A stretch of 64,000 nucleotides of DNA, from positions 1-64,000 of the forward strand of contig NZ_JAMQGP010000007.1 in NCBI RefSeq assembly GCF_023703465.1. The letters run 5' to 3'. Source of the DNA: Echinimonas agarilytica. GTDB taxonomy: Bacteria > Pseudomonadota > Gammaproteobacteria > Enterobacterales > Neiellaceae. The position numbers and the translations under genes are program-made. Numbering within the stretch: the stretch's first letter is position 1; each line of letters opens with the position of its first letter. This document shows, one piece after another, positions 21,533 through 31,836 of the stretch. The notes under the pieces were generated by a model. That model was not told where the DNA came from, ran no database searches, and saw nothing but the letters and a program-made list of their open reading frames with translations.

Positions 21533-22609
21533 TTAATCATCCGATGCATCAATAGACACCACAGGGCTTTGATTTGCAGAGAGTTGCCATAATTGCGCTG
21601 CTGTAGCTACAGCGGCGTTATGGTAGCCCCGACTCAATGCAGATTCAGGCGTTGCGATAACCGTGGGCTCACCCGCTTCAACATCATCACCGATGACCTT
21701 GTCGAGCGGCAAAGCTCCAAGTAACGGCACCTCATAATGGGCCGCAATCCGCTGCCCACCGTCCTGGCCAAACAGGTAGTCATGGTGGCCGCAGTTTGAG
21801 CACAGGTGGTAGCTCATGTTTTCTATCACGCCGGCCACGGGCACATTTACTTTGTTGTACATGGCAATGCCTTTGACTGCATCTGCCAGTGCAATAGTTT
21901 GCGGTGTTGTCACAATCACAGCGGCTGATACCGGAACGACTTGAGCAAGGGTGAGTTGAATATCTCCTGTGCCGGGAGGCATATCGACCACAAGGTAATC
22001 AACGTCTCCCCATATGGTGTCTCGAAGCAATTGTTGTAGCACGCCAGCGGCCATCGGTCCGCGCCATACAGTGGCTGTATCATCAGGTACTAAAAACCCC
22101 ACTGAATTGACGATAAGCCCATGCGCGCTCACAGGAATCATCATTTGTTTGCCGTCAGGCAAACCCGGCTTTTCATTTTCGCAGCCCAACATTAACGGCA
22201 GAGACGGTCCGTAAATATCGGCGTCGAGCAAGGCGACACTTGCACCTTCAGCTTTTAATGCAAGCGCAAGGTTAACCGCTGTGGTGGACTTCCCTACGCC
22301 TCCTTTACCGCTGGATATCGCTATAATATTTTTAACATTCGATAGGTTAGGTAATCGTTCGCCTGCGGTCGCTTCGATGGCGTGCGTGACTTGCCAATCG
22401 ATACTTTTGGAACCAACGGCCTGCTCCAATTGTTGACGCTGGTCGTTACTGAGTCGACTCTCGAATTGCCCATTAGCAAACGGAAACTCTAATTCAACAG
22501 AAATTTTATCGTGCTGCTGCTCTATACTTTTAACCGCGTTGAGCGCTGACAAAGTCAACCCTGATACGGGTTCAATGAGGTTAGATAATACTAATTCAAG
22601 TGTGCTCAT
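21533..22609 (-). CDS. apbC: Iron-sulfur cluster carrier ATPase Mrp/ApbC
   Basis: P-loop ATPase that binds and delivers [4Fe-4S] clusters to target proteins. From ATG 22609 (preceded by AGGA at six bases) it has 358 residues: an N-terminal MIP18-like part (1-80), the deviant Walker A GKGGVGKST at 101-109, and the cluster-binding CxxC in CSNCGHHDYLFGQ. The frame extends upstream to 22765, but that stretch overlaps metG and lacks family similarity. It is divergent from metG, an arrangement shared with many gammaproteobacteria. Confidence 0.94.
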   Translation of the reverse strand: MSTLELVLSNLIEPVSGLTLSALNAVKSIEQQHDKISVELEFPFANGQFESRLSNDQRQQLEQAVGSKSIDWQVTHAIEATAGERLPNLSNVKNIIAISSGKGGVGKSTTAVNLALALKAEGASVALLDADIYGPSLPLMLGCENEKPGLPDGKQMMIPVSAHGLIVNSVGFLVPDDTATVWRGPMAAGVLQQLLRDTIWGDVDYLVVDMPPGTGDIQLTLAQVVPVSAAVIVTTPQTIALADAVKGIAMYNKVNVPVAGVIENMSYHLCSNCGHHDYLFGQDGGQRIAAHYEVPLLGALPLDKVIGDDVEAGEPTVIATPESALSRGYHNAAVATAAQLWQLSANQSPVVSIDASDD

Positions 22610-22758
22610 CATGTATCCTTTGATGAAATCCTGAGCAATTTTTACGCTCAAGCACAACAGCAACTGCAAAGCATTACAATGTACTGTGGTTTTGGGTTGG
22701 CATTTTGCGGTACCATTCTGCTTCTTTTCGACAATGATGCAACTGGCTGACAGAGACG

Positions 22759-24804
22759 ATGACAAATTCCGCTCGTGACATTTTGGTCACTTCAGCACTG
22801 CCATACGCAAATGGCTCTATCCACCTTGGACATATGCTTGAGCATATTCAAACTGATATTTGGGTTCGATTCCAAAAGCTCCGAGGCCATAATTGTACCT
22901 TGGTCTGTGCCGACGATGCGCATGGCACGCCAATTATGCTCAAAGCCCAAGAAATGGGTATTACACCAGAACAGCTGATTGCAGACACGTCTGTTGAGCA
23001 TCAGCAAGATTTTGGTGAGTTTTTAATTGATTTTGACCACTATCATTCAACGCATAGTGAAGAAAACAAAGAACTCGCAAGCAGCATCTATATCGCATTG
23101 CGCGATGCAGGGCATATTAAGACTCGTACGATCAGCCAATTGTTTGATCCCGAAAAAGAAATGTTCCTGCCGGATCGCTTCGTGAAAGGCGAGTGTCCAA
23201 AATGTGGTTCAGCCGATCAAAATGGCGATAACTGCGACAACTGCGGTGCGACATATAGTCCAACAGACCTAAAGAACCCAGTGTCCGCAGTATCTGGCGC
23301 AACACCGGAACTGCGCGACTCTGAGCACTACTTTTTCGACCTGCCCGCTTTTGCCGACATGCTGCAAACATGGACCAAATCGGGTCATTTGCAAAACGAA
23401 ATGGCGAACAAGCTGGCAGAATGGTTCGAACAAGGCCTACAGCAATGGGACATCAGTCGTGACGCACCGTACTTTGGTTTTGAAATTCCTGATGCGCCGG
23501 GCAAATATTTTTACGTATGGTTAGATGCACCAATCGGTTATCTTGCCAGCTTTAAAGCATTGTGTGATCAGTCAGACTCGTTGAATTTTGACGATTACTG
23601 GAAGCCGAGCTCAAACGCCGAGGTATATCATTTCATCGGTAAAGACATCATCTATTTCCACAGCTTGTTCTGGCCTGCTATGTTGGAAGGAGCGGGCTAC
23701 CGTAAGCCAACGGCGGTGTTTGCGCACGGCTATGTGACGGTCAATGGCGCTAAGATGTCTAAATCTCGCGGTACCTTCATCAAGGCGCGTACCTATTTAG
23801 AGCATCTCAACCCAGAATACTTGCGTTATTACTACGCTGCAAAATTGTCGAGCAAGATTGACGACCTCGATTTGAACCTCGAAGATTTTGTATTGCGCGT
23901 GAATTCTGATTTGGTCGGTAAAGTCATTAATATTGCCTCTCGTTGTGCTGGCTTTGTGACCAAACGTTTTGACGGTACTTTGAGTGATACGGTGGTCAAT
24001 GCAGAATTAGCTCAAGAATTTATGGATGCAGGCGACTCAATTGCTGCACTGTATGAACAACGCGAATACGGCAAAGCCATTCGCGAAATCATGGCTCTTG
24101 CTGATAAAGCCAACGCATATATTGCAGACATGGCGCCGTGGAAGCTGATTAAAGAGGAAGGTCAACAGGCGCTCGCCCATGACGTGTGCTCGTTAGGCAT
24201 CAACTTGTTCCGTATTTTAATTGTTTATCTTAAACCAGTGCTCCCTACAACCGCAGCAGCATCCGAACAATTCTTGAATGATGAATTAACCTGGAATAGC
24301 CACAAACACGTGCTGACAGGTCACAAAATTTCGCCATTTAAAGCCTTGATGCAGCGTGTTGAAACTGACAAGGTAGCCGCAATGGTGGAAGCCTCTAAAG
24401 AAAGCCAAGCGGCTGCAAAGCCAACCGAAGCGAAAGCAGATGAAGCTGCTCTCAGTGCTGAAATTGAGCCGATAGCGGACGAAATTCAGTTTGACGACTT
24501 TGCGAAGGTTGACTTGCGTGTTGCGAGGATTGTTAAAGCCGAAGAAGTGGACGGTGCTAAGAAATTACTGCAATTGACGCTTGATATTGGTAGTGAATCT
24601 CGTCAAGTATTTGCAGGCATTAAATCAGCGTATACCGCAGAAGAGCTTGAAGGACGTTTGACGGTTATGGTCGCGAACCTCGCTCCGCGTAAAATGCGTT
24701 TTGGTATGTCTGAGGGCATGGTCTGCGCCGCCGGTCCTGGCGGTAAAGATATCTGGATCCTGAGCCCAGACAGCGGAGCACAACCAGGCATGCGTATCTT
24801 TTAG
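22759..24804 (+). CDS. metG: Methionyl-tRNA synthetase
   Basis: Class I synthetase charging tRNA-Met. The 681-residue protein has HLGH (22-25), a zinc knuckle [18 protein letters not shown] near 146-163, KMSKS at 332-336 and a C-terminal tRNA-binding (dimerisation) domain from about 577 ([15 protein letters not shown]). A low-complexity Ala/Glu linker precedes that domain. The stop codon TAG overlaps the first base of the menA GTG start. Confidence 0.98.
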   Translation: MTNSARDILVTSALPYANGSIHLGHMLEHIQTDIWVRFQKLRGHNCTLVCADDAHGTPIMLKAQEMGITPEQLIADTSVEHQQDFGEFLIDFDHYHSTHSEENKELASSIYIALRDAGHIKTRTISQLFDPEKEMFLPDRFVKGECPKCGSADQNGDNCDNCGATYSPTDLKNPVSAVSGATPELRDSEHYFFDLPAFADMLQTWTKSGHLQNEMANKLAEWFEQGLQQWDISRDAPYFGFEIPDAPGKYFYVWLDAPIGYLASFKALCDQSDSLNFDDYWKPSSNAEVYHFIGKDIIYFHSLFWPAMLEGAGYRKPTAVFAHGYVTVNGAKMSKSRGTFIKARTYLEHLNPEYLRYYYAAKLSSKIDDLDLNLEDFVLRVNSDLVGKVINIASRCAGFVTKRFDGTLSDTVVNAELAQEFMDAGDSIAALYEQREYGKAIREIMALADKANAYIADMAPWKLIKEEGQQALAHDVCSLGINLFRILIVYLKPVLPTTAAASEQFLNDELTWNSHKHVLTGHKISPFKALMQRVETDKVAAMVEASKESQAAAKPTEAKADEAALSAEIEPIADEIQFDDFAKVDLRVARIVKAEEVDGAKKLLQLTLDIGSESRQVFAGIKSAYTAEELEGRLTVMVANLAPRKMRFGMSEGMVCAAGPGGKDIWILSPDSGAQPGMRIF

Positions 24805-25706
24805 TGGTGAGTGACCCAAGCCCTCTTAGATGGAAACTTTGGCTGCAGACCATGCGGCCAAAGACTCTACCAGCAGCGGTTGCCCCTCTGCTGGTTGCTA
24901 TCGCCTTATCTGTACAAAGCCCATACCCTGTATCTCTGCCTCTCGTCATTTTGGCCATGTTGTGCTCGCTAACGCTGCAAATCTTGGTCAATTTCGCAAA
25001 TGATTATTCGGATGCCAAATCGGGAGTAGACACAGATAAACGAGTCGGCCCGACGCGCGCCACGCAGTCCGGTCTGATCGCTGAGCAGCAAATGTTCAGG
25101 GCCATCTGCATCACGGCTACGTTAGCTATTTGTTTCGGCTTGCCTTTAGTGATTGCGGGCGGTGTCTATCTCGCGGTGGTGGGTGTGCTTTGCGTAATAG
25201 CGGCACTGGCGTATAGCGGGGGCCCCTTCCCGCTGGCAAGCAATGCCCTCGGAGAAATCACTGTATTTGTGTTTTTCGGTCTTGTTGCAGTCGTTGGTGG
25301 CACTTATCTTTTCACCGGATTAGTCCTGCCACATGTCTGGTACATGGCCACCATATGCGGCCTGCCGATCAGTGCTATTATGTTGGTCAACAACACCCGT
25401 GACATACAAACTGATGCACTCGCCAACAAAAATACGTTGTCAGTGCGAGTTGGGCGATCAATGGCCAATCGAATTTTCTTGGCTTTACTGACAATGCCTT
25501 TGCTCGTAGCGTTGGTCGCGTGGCTACAATCACCCGCACTGTGGACTTGGCCGATTGCATCGGCGCTGACGCTGCCCTTTGCACTTCGATTAAGCCGTGC
25601 ATTTAACGCCGCTAACGGCGCATCATTCAACCCGCTTCTAGGCCAAACGTCTCAATTCTGTTTGTGGACGAGTATTCTCTATAGCTGCGCAATACTCATT
25701 GCTTGA
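24804..25706 (+). CDS. menA: 1,4-dihydroxy-2-naphthoate polyprenyltransferase MenA
   Basis: UbiA-superfamily membrane enzyme that prenylates 1,4-dihydroxy-2-naphthoate in menaquinone synthesis. The 300-residue protein has eight or nine membrane helices, the first Asp-rich motif NFANDYSDAKSGVD at about 68-81 and the second around VNNTRDIQTDALANK. It starts with GTG directly at the metG stop (one-base overlap) and has no ribosome-binding site of its own, so translational coupling is likely. Other men genes are not in the window. Confidence 0.92.
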   Translation: MVSDPSPLRWKLWLQTMRPKTLPAAVAPLLVAIALSVQSPYPVSLPLVILAMLCSLTLQILVNFANDYSDAKSGVDTDKRVGPTRATQSGLIAEQQMFRAICITATLAICFGLPLVIAGGVYLAVVGVLCVIAALAYSGGPFPLASNALGEITVFVFFGLVAVVGGTYLFTGLVLPHVWYMATICGLPISAIMLVNNTRDIQTDALANKNTLSVRVGRSMANRIFLALLTMPLLVALVAWLQSPALWTWPIASALTLPFALRLSRAFNAANGASFNPLLGQTSQFCLWTSILYSCAILIA

Positions 25707-25779
25707 GTAATTTCCAAACACGTCACGATCTGTTAGCATACACGGCTAATTTATGTGACACCCATCAAAGTTTGAAGCC

Positions 25780-27351
25780 ATGTTCTTTCAATTAGTTATG
25801 AAACACCATGCAAACGCTAAGTCAGACATTTTGTCTGGTTTGACGGTTGCACTCGCCTTGGTACCCGAAGCGGTAGCCTTTGCTTTTATTGCTGGCGTCC
25901 ATCCGCTAGTTGGCCTTTACGCGGCATTTATGGTCGGTTTAATCACTGCCACATTCGGAGGTCGCCCAGGTATGATCTCTGGCGCGACTGGCGCTCTAGC
26001 CGTTGTGATGGTTGCCTTGGTCGCTCAAGCCGAACAACAGTTTGGCGAAGGTTCTGGGGTGCAATATTTGTTTGCATCGGTCGTGTTGATGGGGGCCATT
26101 CAAATTACCGCAGGCGCACTGAAACTCGGTAAATTCATCCGAATTGTGCCACACCCTGTGATGCTTGGCTTCGTCAATGGTTTAGCCATTGTGATTTTCT
26201 TAGCGCAACTACCGCAACTACAAACGTTCACCCCTGAAGGTAAATGGGGATGGGTCAGTGGCGATTGGTTACTGGGCATGGAAATGTTTTGGATGGGTGG
26301 TCTCATCTTACTCACCATGGCCATCACTTGGGGGTTGCCCAAAATCACCAAGGCAATTCCATCGGCGCTCGCTGCCATTGTCGTGTGTAGCTTGCTGGTA
26401 ATTTTTGCCGATGTAGATACCAAACGCGTGGGCGACTTGGCCTCCATTGCTGGCGGCTTGCCAGATTTCTCGGTGCCACTGGTTCCGTTTAATTTAGAAA
26501 CCTTGATGTTTATTCTGCCATTCTCGGTGATCTTCGCTGCAATTGGTTTGATTGAATCTCTTCTCACAATGACCGTAATCGACGAGATGACGGAAACCCG
26601 CGGTCGAGGCAATAAAGAATGTGTTGCCCAAGGCGCTGCAAACGTAGTGACGGGCTTCTTTGGCGGGATGGGCGGTTGCGCCATGATTGGCCAGTCGATG
26701 ATTAATGTGAACTCAGGTGGCCGTGGTCGCTTGTCGGGTATTGCAGCGGCGCTGTTCCTGTTGAGCTTTATTCTTTTTGCGTCAGGCTTAATCGAGCAAA
26801 TACCAATTGCTGCGCTAACCGGTGTGATGTTCATGGTTGTGATCGGCACTTTTGAATGGTCTAGCCTACGCATCATGGGCAAAATTCCCCGCCACGATGC
26901 ATTCGTAATTGTGCTCGTGTCCGGTGTCACCGTGTTAACCGACCTAGCGGTTGCTGTGGTTGTGGGTGTAATTGTTGCAGCCCTCGTATTTGCTTGGGAA
27001 CATGCAAAACATATCCGCGCAAGCACGACCATTGATAGCAATGGTTGGAAAATTTATGACTTGAGTGGCCCATTGTTCTTTAGTTCTGTGGCTGACTTTA
27101 AAGATTTGTTCGATGTGAAGAACGATCCTCAAGATGTTGTGATCGAGTTTCAAAACTCACGTGTTTGCGATCATTCGGCTTTAGAAGCGATCGACAATAT
27201 CGCCGTTCGCTACAACAGCGCAGGTAAAACCTTACACCTGCGTCACCTCTCTAAAGAGTGCCGCGCATTGTTGAAAAATTCTGGTACGCTTTGCGAAGTG
27301 AACGTACTTGAAGACCCAAACTACAAAGTAGCGGTGGACGAGCTAGACTAA
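25780..27351 (+). CDS. SulP-family anion transporter with STAS domain
   Basis: A 523-residue inner-membrane transporter. Residues 1-410 form the multi-helix SulP core ([22 protein letters not shown] at the start, [19 protein letters not shown] in the middle), and residues about 425-520 a cytoplasmic STAS domain ([20 protein letters not shown]). Members carry sulfate, bicarbonate or dicarboxylates; substrate cannot be read from the sequence. It is a stand-alone gene with its own terminator. Confidence 0.9.
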   Translation: MFFQLVMKHHANAKSDILSGLTVALALVPEAVAFAFIAGVHPLVGLYAAFMVGLITATFGGRPGMISGATGALAVVMVALVAQAEQQFGEGSGVQYLFASVVLMGAIQITAGALKLGKFIRIVPHPVMLGFVNGLAIVIFLAQLPQLQTFTPEGKWGWVSGDWLLGMEMFWMGGLILLTMAITWGLPKITKAIPSALAAIVVCSLLVIFADVDTKRVGDLASIAGGLPDFSVPLVPFNLETLMFILPFSVIFAAIGLIESLLTMTVIDEMTETRGRGNKECVAQGAANVVTGFFGGMGGCAMIGQSMINVNSGGRGRLSGIAAALFLLSFILFASGLIEQIPIAALTGVMFMVVIGTFEWSSLRIMGKIPRHDAFVIVLVSGVTVLTDLAVAVVVGVIVAALVFAWEHAKHIRASTTIDSNGWKIYDLSGPLFFSSVADFKDLFDVKNDPQDVVIEFQNSRVCDHSALEAIDNIAVRYNSAGKTLHLRHLSKECRALLKNSGTLCEVNVLEDPNYKVAVDELD

Positions 27352-27373
27352 AGATTGACCATCTAGCACTTAG

Positions 27374-27401
27374 AAAAAGCCCGGCAATGCTGGGCTTTTT
27401 T
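27374..27401 (+). terminator. SulP gene terminator
   Basis: Stem AAGCCCGGC/GCTGGGCTT with a three-base loop followed by TTTTTT, 23 bases after the stop codon. Confidence 0.88.
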
Positions 27402-27541
27402 GTGCGCCACTGTTCATTTATGCACATTGATTAGCCCAATATTTGTTCAGCTAAACGCTTCACACTAGACTTAAGAACCACGCCATCGATTGGACTCGAT
27501 AGTGTGTATACGATTACAGATACCTTGCAAGGAGCATATAC

Positions 27542-29047
27542 ATGAAAAACCCATGGACACTGGTCATTCACGACGTTGGCACTGATTACGTCAATGTATG
27601 GGTGGGAACACTCGACGAAAACCTAGGTCAACCCGAGCAATGCTTCGTTGATGTATTCGAGACCACCAACGTACCTGAAATCACAGGACAGGAACCGAAA
27701 GCAGTTCCTCAAATAGTGATCACTAAAGATCAATGGGAACGCCCTTTTACCACCCTTCCCCAACGATTTTTTAAACTCGTACATATTTCTGGTTTATCCG
27801 CAGGCAAAGCATATGAGGTTTTGTTTAGCCGCACATTACTGCCCTCTGAAAACGAGCATAGTTCGGCTCACAAACTCGCCTTTGGTCAGTTCACCACGTT
27901 ACCTTCTGAATTGCCGTCATCGCCTCAAAAACCTTTTGTGGTCGCAATTGGCAGCTGCTATTACAACGATGACGATCATGGAAAAGCAGCAAACGCATAT
28001 GCGCATTTGTATCATCATGGTAGCCCCGAATCTCGCCCTGACGTGAAGTTTTTTACCGGCGATCAAGTTTATCTCGACATTGGGCTCGACTCATTATCAC
28101 CGGTTCTCAAAGAAGTACGTGAACGCATCGCAAATGATTACCGAAGCAGTTGGAAACTCAACCGCAAGATGTATCGATTAGGCGCAAATTGGTTCTTACC
28201 TGACGATCACGAATACTGGAATAACTTTCCCTTCGCGAAAGGGATTAGCCCTTATTTGTGGATGATCACAGCCAATAAAAAAGTACGTGCGACTTGGAAA
28301 GCAACAGCCAAAGATGGTATCGAACGCGTTCAGCAGGTGTCGCCCATTCGAACCTTTAATCTTGGCCACGATCTTTCTTTTTGTGTGGCTGATTTAAGGA
28401 GCAATCGTTCAGCCGATAAAAAAGCCTCTCGGATGATGCAAGAAGAAGACTTTGAAGCATTAGAGCAATGGGCCAGCACCTTAACTTGCCCCGGCGTTTT
28501 AGTGTTGCCGCAGCCTTTAATTGTGCAACCTGGTGGCAGTCAAGACTTCAACTTGGCCAATTACAAGCGCCACTACAAACGGTTACTTCAAGCGTTAGCT
28601 GAATCCGGCAACGATATTATGTTGCTTACTGGTGACGTGCATTACGGCCGCCTCTCGAAAGTTGCCTTGGGTAATAAGGGTTCAACATTTTATGAGGTGA
28701 TTTCATCTCCACTGTCCAACTTGACAGGAATCGATGGCAAAGTTGCCGCCAGCGTAGTGGAATTCCAAACCAAATTTCCGGCGATTGATGTACCCAATGT
28801 GCCCAAAATGGATGTGGATACCGATAAGAAATGGACCGTGAGTACTGAGAAAATTTCATATTGGTGGGATATTATTGGCAAAGCGGGTTACACCAAAACT
28901 CGCGAGCACTTTATGACGCTTGGTTATATCAAGGAATCAGGGCACGTCAAAGTTACGATCAATGCTTGGCGCATTCGGACCCGCTCAGGAAAGCCTCAAA
29001 AAGAATTCGACCAACCGGTCGTGTTCACACTAAAGAGCAACACTTAA
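27542..29047 (+). CDS. PhoD-like metallophosphatase
   Basis: A 501-residue protein of the PhoD-like phosphatase family. A beta-rich N-terminal part (1-125) precedes the metal-binding catalytic domain with IGSCYYND, KFFTGDQVYLD, FLPDDHEYWNN and LLTGDVHYG, which supply Asp, Asn and His ligands. No Tat or Sec signal peptide is visible, so it appears to be cytoplasmic, unlike secreted PhoD. AAGGAG precedes the ATG. Role in phosphate-ester turnover is inferred from the family. Confidence 0.86.
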   Translation: MKNPWTLVIHDVGTDYVNVWVGTLDENLGQPEQCFVDVFETTNVPEITGQEPKAVPQIVITKDQWERPFTTLPQRFFKLVHISGLSAGKAYEVLFSRTLLPSENEHSSAHKLAFGQFTTLPSELPSSPQKPFVVAIGSCYYNDDDHGKAANAYAHLYHHGSPESRPDVKFFTGDQVYLDIGLDSLSPVLKEVRERIANDYRSSWKLNRKMYRLGANWFLPDDHEYWNNFPFAKGISPYLWMITANKKVRATWKATAKDGIERVQQVSPIRTFNLGHDLSFCVADLRSNRSADKKASRMMQEEDFEALEQWASTLTCPGVLVLPQPLIVQPGGSQDFNLANYKRHYKRLLQALAESGNDIMLLTGDVHYGRLSKVALGNKGSTFYEVISSPLSNLTGIDGKVAASVVEFQTKFPAIDVPNVPKMDVDTDKKWTVSTEKISYWWDIIGKAGYTKTREHFMTLGYIKESGHVKVTINAWRIRTRSGKPQKEFDQPVVFTLKSNT

Positions 29048-29053
29048 AGGCGG

Positions 29054-29084
29054 GGGCGAAGGTTAACGCTTTCGCCCTTTAGAT
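29054..29084. terminator. Convergent hairpin between PhoD-like and ylqF genes
   Basis: GGGCGAA/TTCGCCC arms with a 10-base interior, followed on the plus strand by TTTAGATTTCTTTTT. It overlaps the last codons of ylqF. The T tract is interrupted, so it is a weaker terminator candidate serving the convergent genes. Confidence 0.4.
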
Positions 29085-29986
29085 TTCTTTTTACGCGCAG
29101 CGTCTTTCTCTGCTTTTGCAGCAAGTTTCTTGTCGATGGCAAGCTGTTCGGCCATACACATTTGTGGCGTTTCCATTGAGATACGACCCAGCACTGTCTC
29201 TCGCAATTCGGTCAGTAAAATCTTCGCGGCTTTATTGATCTCCACCCTACCACCAGACCGTAAACAACCTCTTTTTCTCCCTATGTCTTCGAGAATCTCG
29301 TAGCCAGACGGAGCAAGCTCTTCAAGTTCATATCGGGTTTTAAGTTGCTCGGGATAAGACACGACCAAATAGTCAGCGAGGTAACTAGCAACATCATCCA
29401 ATTCAAACGCAGTTTCTTTAATGGCTCCAGTGACCGCTAGCCGGTATCCAGAATCTTCACTATGGATTTTGGGCCAGAGCATGCCGGGAGTATCAAATAG
29501 GGTTATTCCAGAGCCAATATTAATGCGTTGTTGTGATTTAGTCACCGCAGGTTCATTGCCTGTTTTGGCAACAATCCGCTTGGCCAAGGCGTTAATAATC
29601 GTGGACTTGCCCACATTCGGAATGCCTGCAATGAGCACTCGCATTGGCTTGCCTTCTTCAACATCACGCACCACGATATCTTTACATCGAGGTATGATCT
29701 TTTGCAGCGATTCCTGAGTTTTTGCGGTCACAGCAAGAGCGTCGGTATTTTTATGGCTCTTAAAGTGTTCAATCCAAAGAGCCGTTGTATCAGCATCGGC
29801 CAAATCACTTTTGTTCAGAATCTTAATGCACGGTTTTTCACCACGAAGCTGAGCAATCATTGGGTTTTCACTGCTATTTGGAATTCTTGCATCAAGCACT
29901 TCGATGATTAAATCGATGTCGGAAATTATGTCTTTAATTTCCTTTTGCGCCTTATGCATGTGCCCTGGATACCAGTTAATTGCCAT
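29063..29986 (-). CDS. ylqF: Ribosome-biogenesis GTPase YlqF (RbgA)
   Basis: Circularly permuted GTPase involved in late 50S subunit assembly. Motif order is permuted as expected: G4 NKSD (58-61) precedes G1 GIPNVGKST (121-129) and G3 DTPG (165-168). The N-terminal WYPGHMHKA block and a basic C-terminal tail (KKKSKGRKR) fit RNA or ribosome binding. Length 307 is normal. It is convergent with the PhoD-like gene. Confidence 0.93.
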   Translation of the reverse strand: MAINWYPGHMHKAQKEIKDIISDIDLIIEVLDARIPNSSENPMIAQLRGEKPCIKILNKSDLADADTTALWIEHFKSHKNTDALAVTAKTQESLQKIIPRCKDIVVRDVEEGKPMRVLIAGIPNVGKSTIINALAKRIVAKTGNEPAVTKSQQRINIGSGITLFDTPGMLWPKIHSEDSGYRLAVTGAIKETAFELDDVASYLADYLVVSYPEQLKTRYELEELAPSGYEILEDIGRKRGCLRSGGRVEINKAAKILLTELRETVLGRISMETPQMCMAEQLAIDKKLAAKAEKDAARKKKSKGRKR

Positions 29987-30134
29987 GAGATATGATGTGC
30001 CTTTTGAAAGTACTGATGAAATTATCGCAGCTTTGAACGTAACTCGTGAGTCGCGATTGAAAAACAGAAGCGATTATATAGAGATAGTTTGGGAGTACCA
30101 AGCCACCTTGTGGCTTGGCATTAAAATAAGGTCA

Positions 30135-30467
30135 TTAAGAGTACATTGGTTTTTCGTCATTTAGCGCAAGCCATCCTTTAATGATGCGATAAATGACCCA
30201 AACAGCGTTGGCAAATAGCACAATAAAGCCGACGATAACTACACTCAGCAATGCGCCAATAATGCTCCACAAAACACTAAACCAAAACGTTCTAATCTGC
30301 CAACGAAAGTGAGATTCGTAAAGTGTTCCCTCTACCTCATCACGTTTGATGTAGTTCAAAATTACAGCCGCGATAAACGTTAAGCCGACAATAAATCCGG
30401 CCGCCTGCAGGCCATACACCAGTGTGGTGTTAAACTTCAAATCGCCCTTAACCTTGTCTTCAGTCAT
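30135..30467 (-). CDS. Small integral membrane protein, DUF4870-like
   Basis: A 110-residue protein with three hydrophobic segments (about 16-41, 64-78 and 79-95) and the WVIYRIIKGW segment typical of small DUF4870-type membrane proteins. Function unknown. It lies downstream of the quinone oxidoreductase gene on the same strand, about 45 bases away, and may be co-transcribed. Confidence 0.75.
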   Translation of the reverse strand: MTEDKVKGDLKFNTTLVYGLQAAGFIVGLTFIAAVILNYIKRDEVEGTLYESHFRWQIRTFWFSVLWSIIGALLSVVIVGFIVLFANAVWVIYRIIKGWLALNDEKPMYS

Positions 30468-30513
30468 GCTTTGTCCTTCATCATATTTTCAATTTTTTAC
30501 AGCGTTAGATTAC

Positions 30514-31497
30514 TTACACAAACCAATGTCCTGCAAGAGCAACCTTTCCCTTAATTAAGTTTTTTCTCATACGATCATGCGCAACATCAATATCAAGCCA
30601 ATGGTAAGTACCATCAATCCTCGGATAAATACTGCTTTGGCCCATCAGCGGTAACACATCATTTTTGAAGGCAGAGACTAGCTGTGATTTATACATCAGA
30701 GAACGACTTCTCAGAGTAGAGCTTTTGAGGGTGATCCGTTTTTTCAACATTTGAGAAAAATCGAGTGACGCGGTTCGCCCCGACATCATGGCTATATTTA
30801 CCAAGGTGCTATCCACTGCTAAACATTGAATATTTGACGCCAAAGCACCGCCTCCTAGTGCATCAAGCAGCAAATCAACCCCTCGCTTTCCTGTATGTTT
30901 TTCAATCGACCGAGCAACATCAGTGTCGTGGTATAAAATAGGTGTCGCGCCCAAAGATTCAACGAACTCAGCTTTATCATCGGTGCTTACAGTTGTATAT
31001 ACATTTGCACCAAGCGCATTGGCGACCTGAATTGCGCAATGTCCCACACCGCCTGCTCCGCCATGAATTAGCACGGACTGCCCTGGCACTAAACGGCCTT
31101 CAAGTACTAAGCATTGATATGCGGTTAAGAAGGCTTCTGGCGTTGCAGCTGCTTGGTGAAAATCAAACCCCTGTGGCATCGGCATACATAGCTCACCTTC
31201 GGCTATTGCCTGTTGTGAATAGCCGCCGCCATCAAGTAATGCCATGACTCTATCGCCGGCGGTCCAATGCCGGTGTTGACTCTCGATGACGGTACCAGCG
31301 ACCTCAAGCCCCAAAATAGTGCTCGCCCCCTTAGGTGGAGGATAATGACCCGCTCGTTGCAACAAATCAGCTCGATTCACGCCCGCAGCCCCCACGTCAA
31401 TAAGCACTTGATTTGGAGCCAATGATGGTAGTTCAGCGCGAGCAATCCTCAAACCAGCGTTGCTTTCATTACGATCAGGTAGTAGCGCATAGGTCAT
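30514..31497 (-). CDS. NAD(P)H quinone oxidoreductase, zinc-free MDR family
   Basis: A 327-residue medium-chain dehydrogenase/reductase of the PIG3/TP53I3 type, which reduces quinones with NADPH. The N-terminal catalytic domain has NRADLLQRAGHYPPP near 41-55 and lacks the zinc cysteines; the Rossmann motif HGGAGGVG is at 145-152. Its ATG overlaps the stop of the acylphosphatase gene in an ATGA junction, so the two are translationally coupled. Confidence 0.9.
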   Translation of the reverse strand: MTYALLPDRNESNAGLRIARAELPSLAPNQVLIDVGAAGVNRADLLQRAGHYPPPKGASTILGLEVAGTVIESQHRHWTAGDRVMALLDGGGYSQQAIAEGELCMPMPQGFDFHQAAATPEAFLTAYQCLVLEGRLVPGQSVLIHGGAGGVGHCAIQVANALGANVYTTVSTDDKAEFVESLGATPILYHDTDVARSIEKHTGKRGVDLLLDALGGGALASNIQCLAVDSTLVNIAMMSGRTASLDFSQMLKKRITLKSSTLRSRSLMYKSQLVSAFKNDVLPLMGQSSIYPRIDGTYHWLDIDVAHDRMRKNLIKGKVALAGHWFV

Positions 31498-31772
31498 CGA
31501 ATTTGGAAATCCTGATATTGTCCTTCAGGTGCAGCCAACCACTCAACTGACAAAGATGAAATTTCGCTTGTTTCTGGCCCTTCTTCGAGCCAGTCGACTA
31601 AGTTTTGTAGCTGGTTTTTATGACCCTCTGCGTAGACGTAAACACGGCCGTCAGGCAAATTTTGCGCAAAGCCGCACACATTCAATTGACCTGCTTTTTC
31701 CATGGTATGAAAACGAAACCCCACGGCTTGCACCCTGCCGCTCACGTAAGTTTTAACTGCAACAATACTCAT
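31494..31772 (-). CDS. acyP: Acylphosphatase
   Basis: Hydrolyses carboxyl-phosphate bonds. The 92-residue protein from ATG 31772 has the signature GRVQAVGFR (12-20) with the phosphate-binding Arg20, and the catalytic Asn in AQNLPDGRV (Asn38). A strong AAGGAAGAG site precedes this ATG, so I prefer it to the in-frame start at 31805. It is coupled to the quinone oxidoreductase downstream by an ATGA overlap. Confidence 0.93.
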   Translation of the reverse strand: MSIVAVKTYVSGRVQAVGFRFHTMEKAGQLNVCGFAQNLPDGRVYVYAEGHKNQLQNLVDWLEEGPETSEISSLSVEWLAAPEGQYQDFQIR

Positions 31773-31836
31773 GACTCTTCCTTTTGCTAAGCATGTGCAC
31801 AGCATGGCGCAAGATCAACAGATATGCGCGGCCGTA

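Noticed and set aside
22610-22765. N-terminal extension of Mrp/ApbC
   Set aside because: It overlaps metG and is Cys/Leu-rich without family similarity; ATG 22609 has a good AGGA site.
26100-27041. Long minus-strand frame opposite the SulP gene
   Set aside because: Composition is that of a shadow of a transporter gene (Thr/Ile/Pro-rich, no start signal); the plus-strand SulP gene explains the region.
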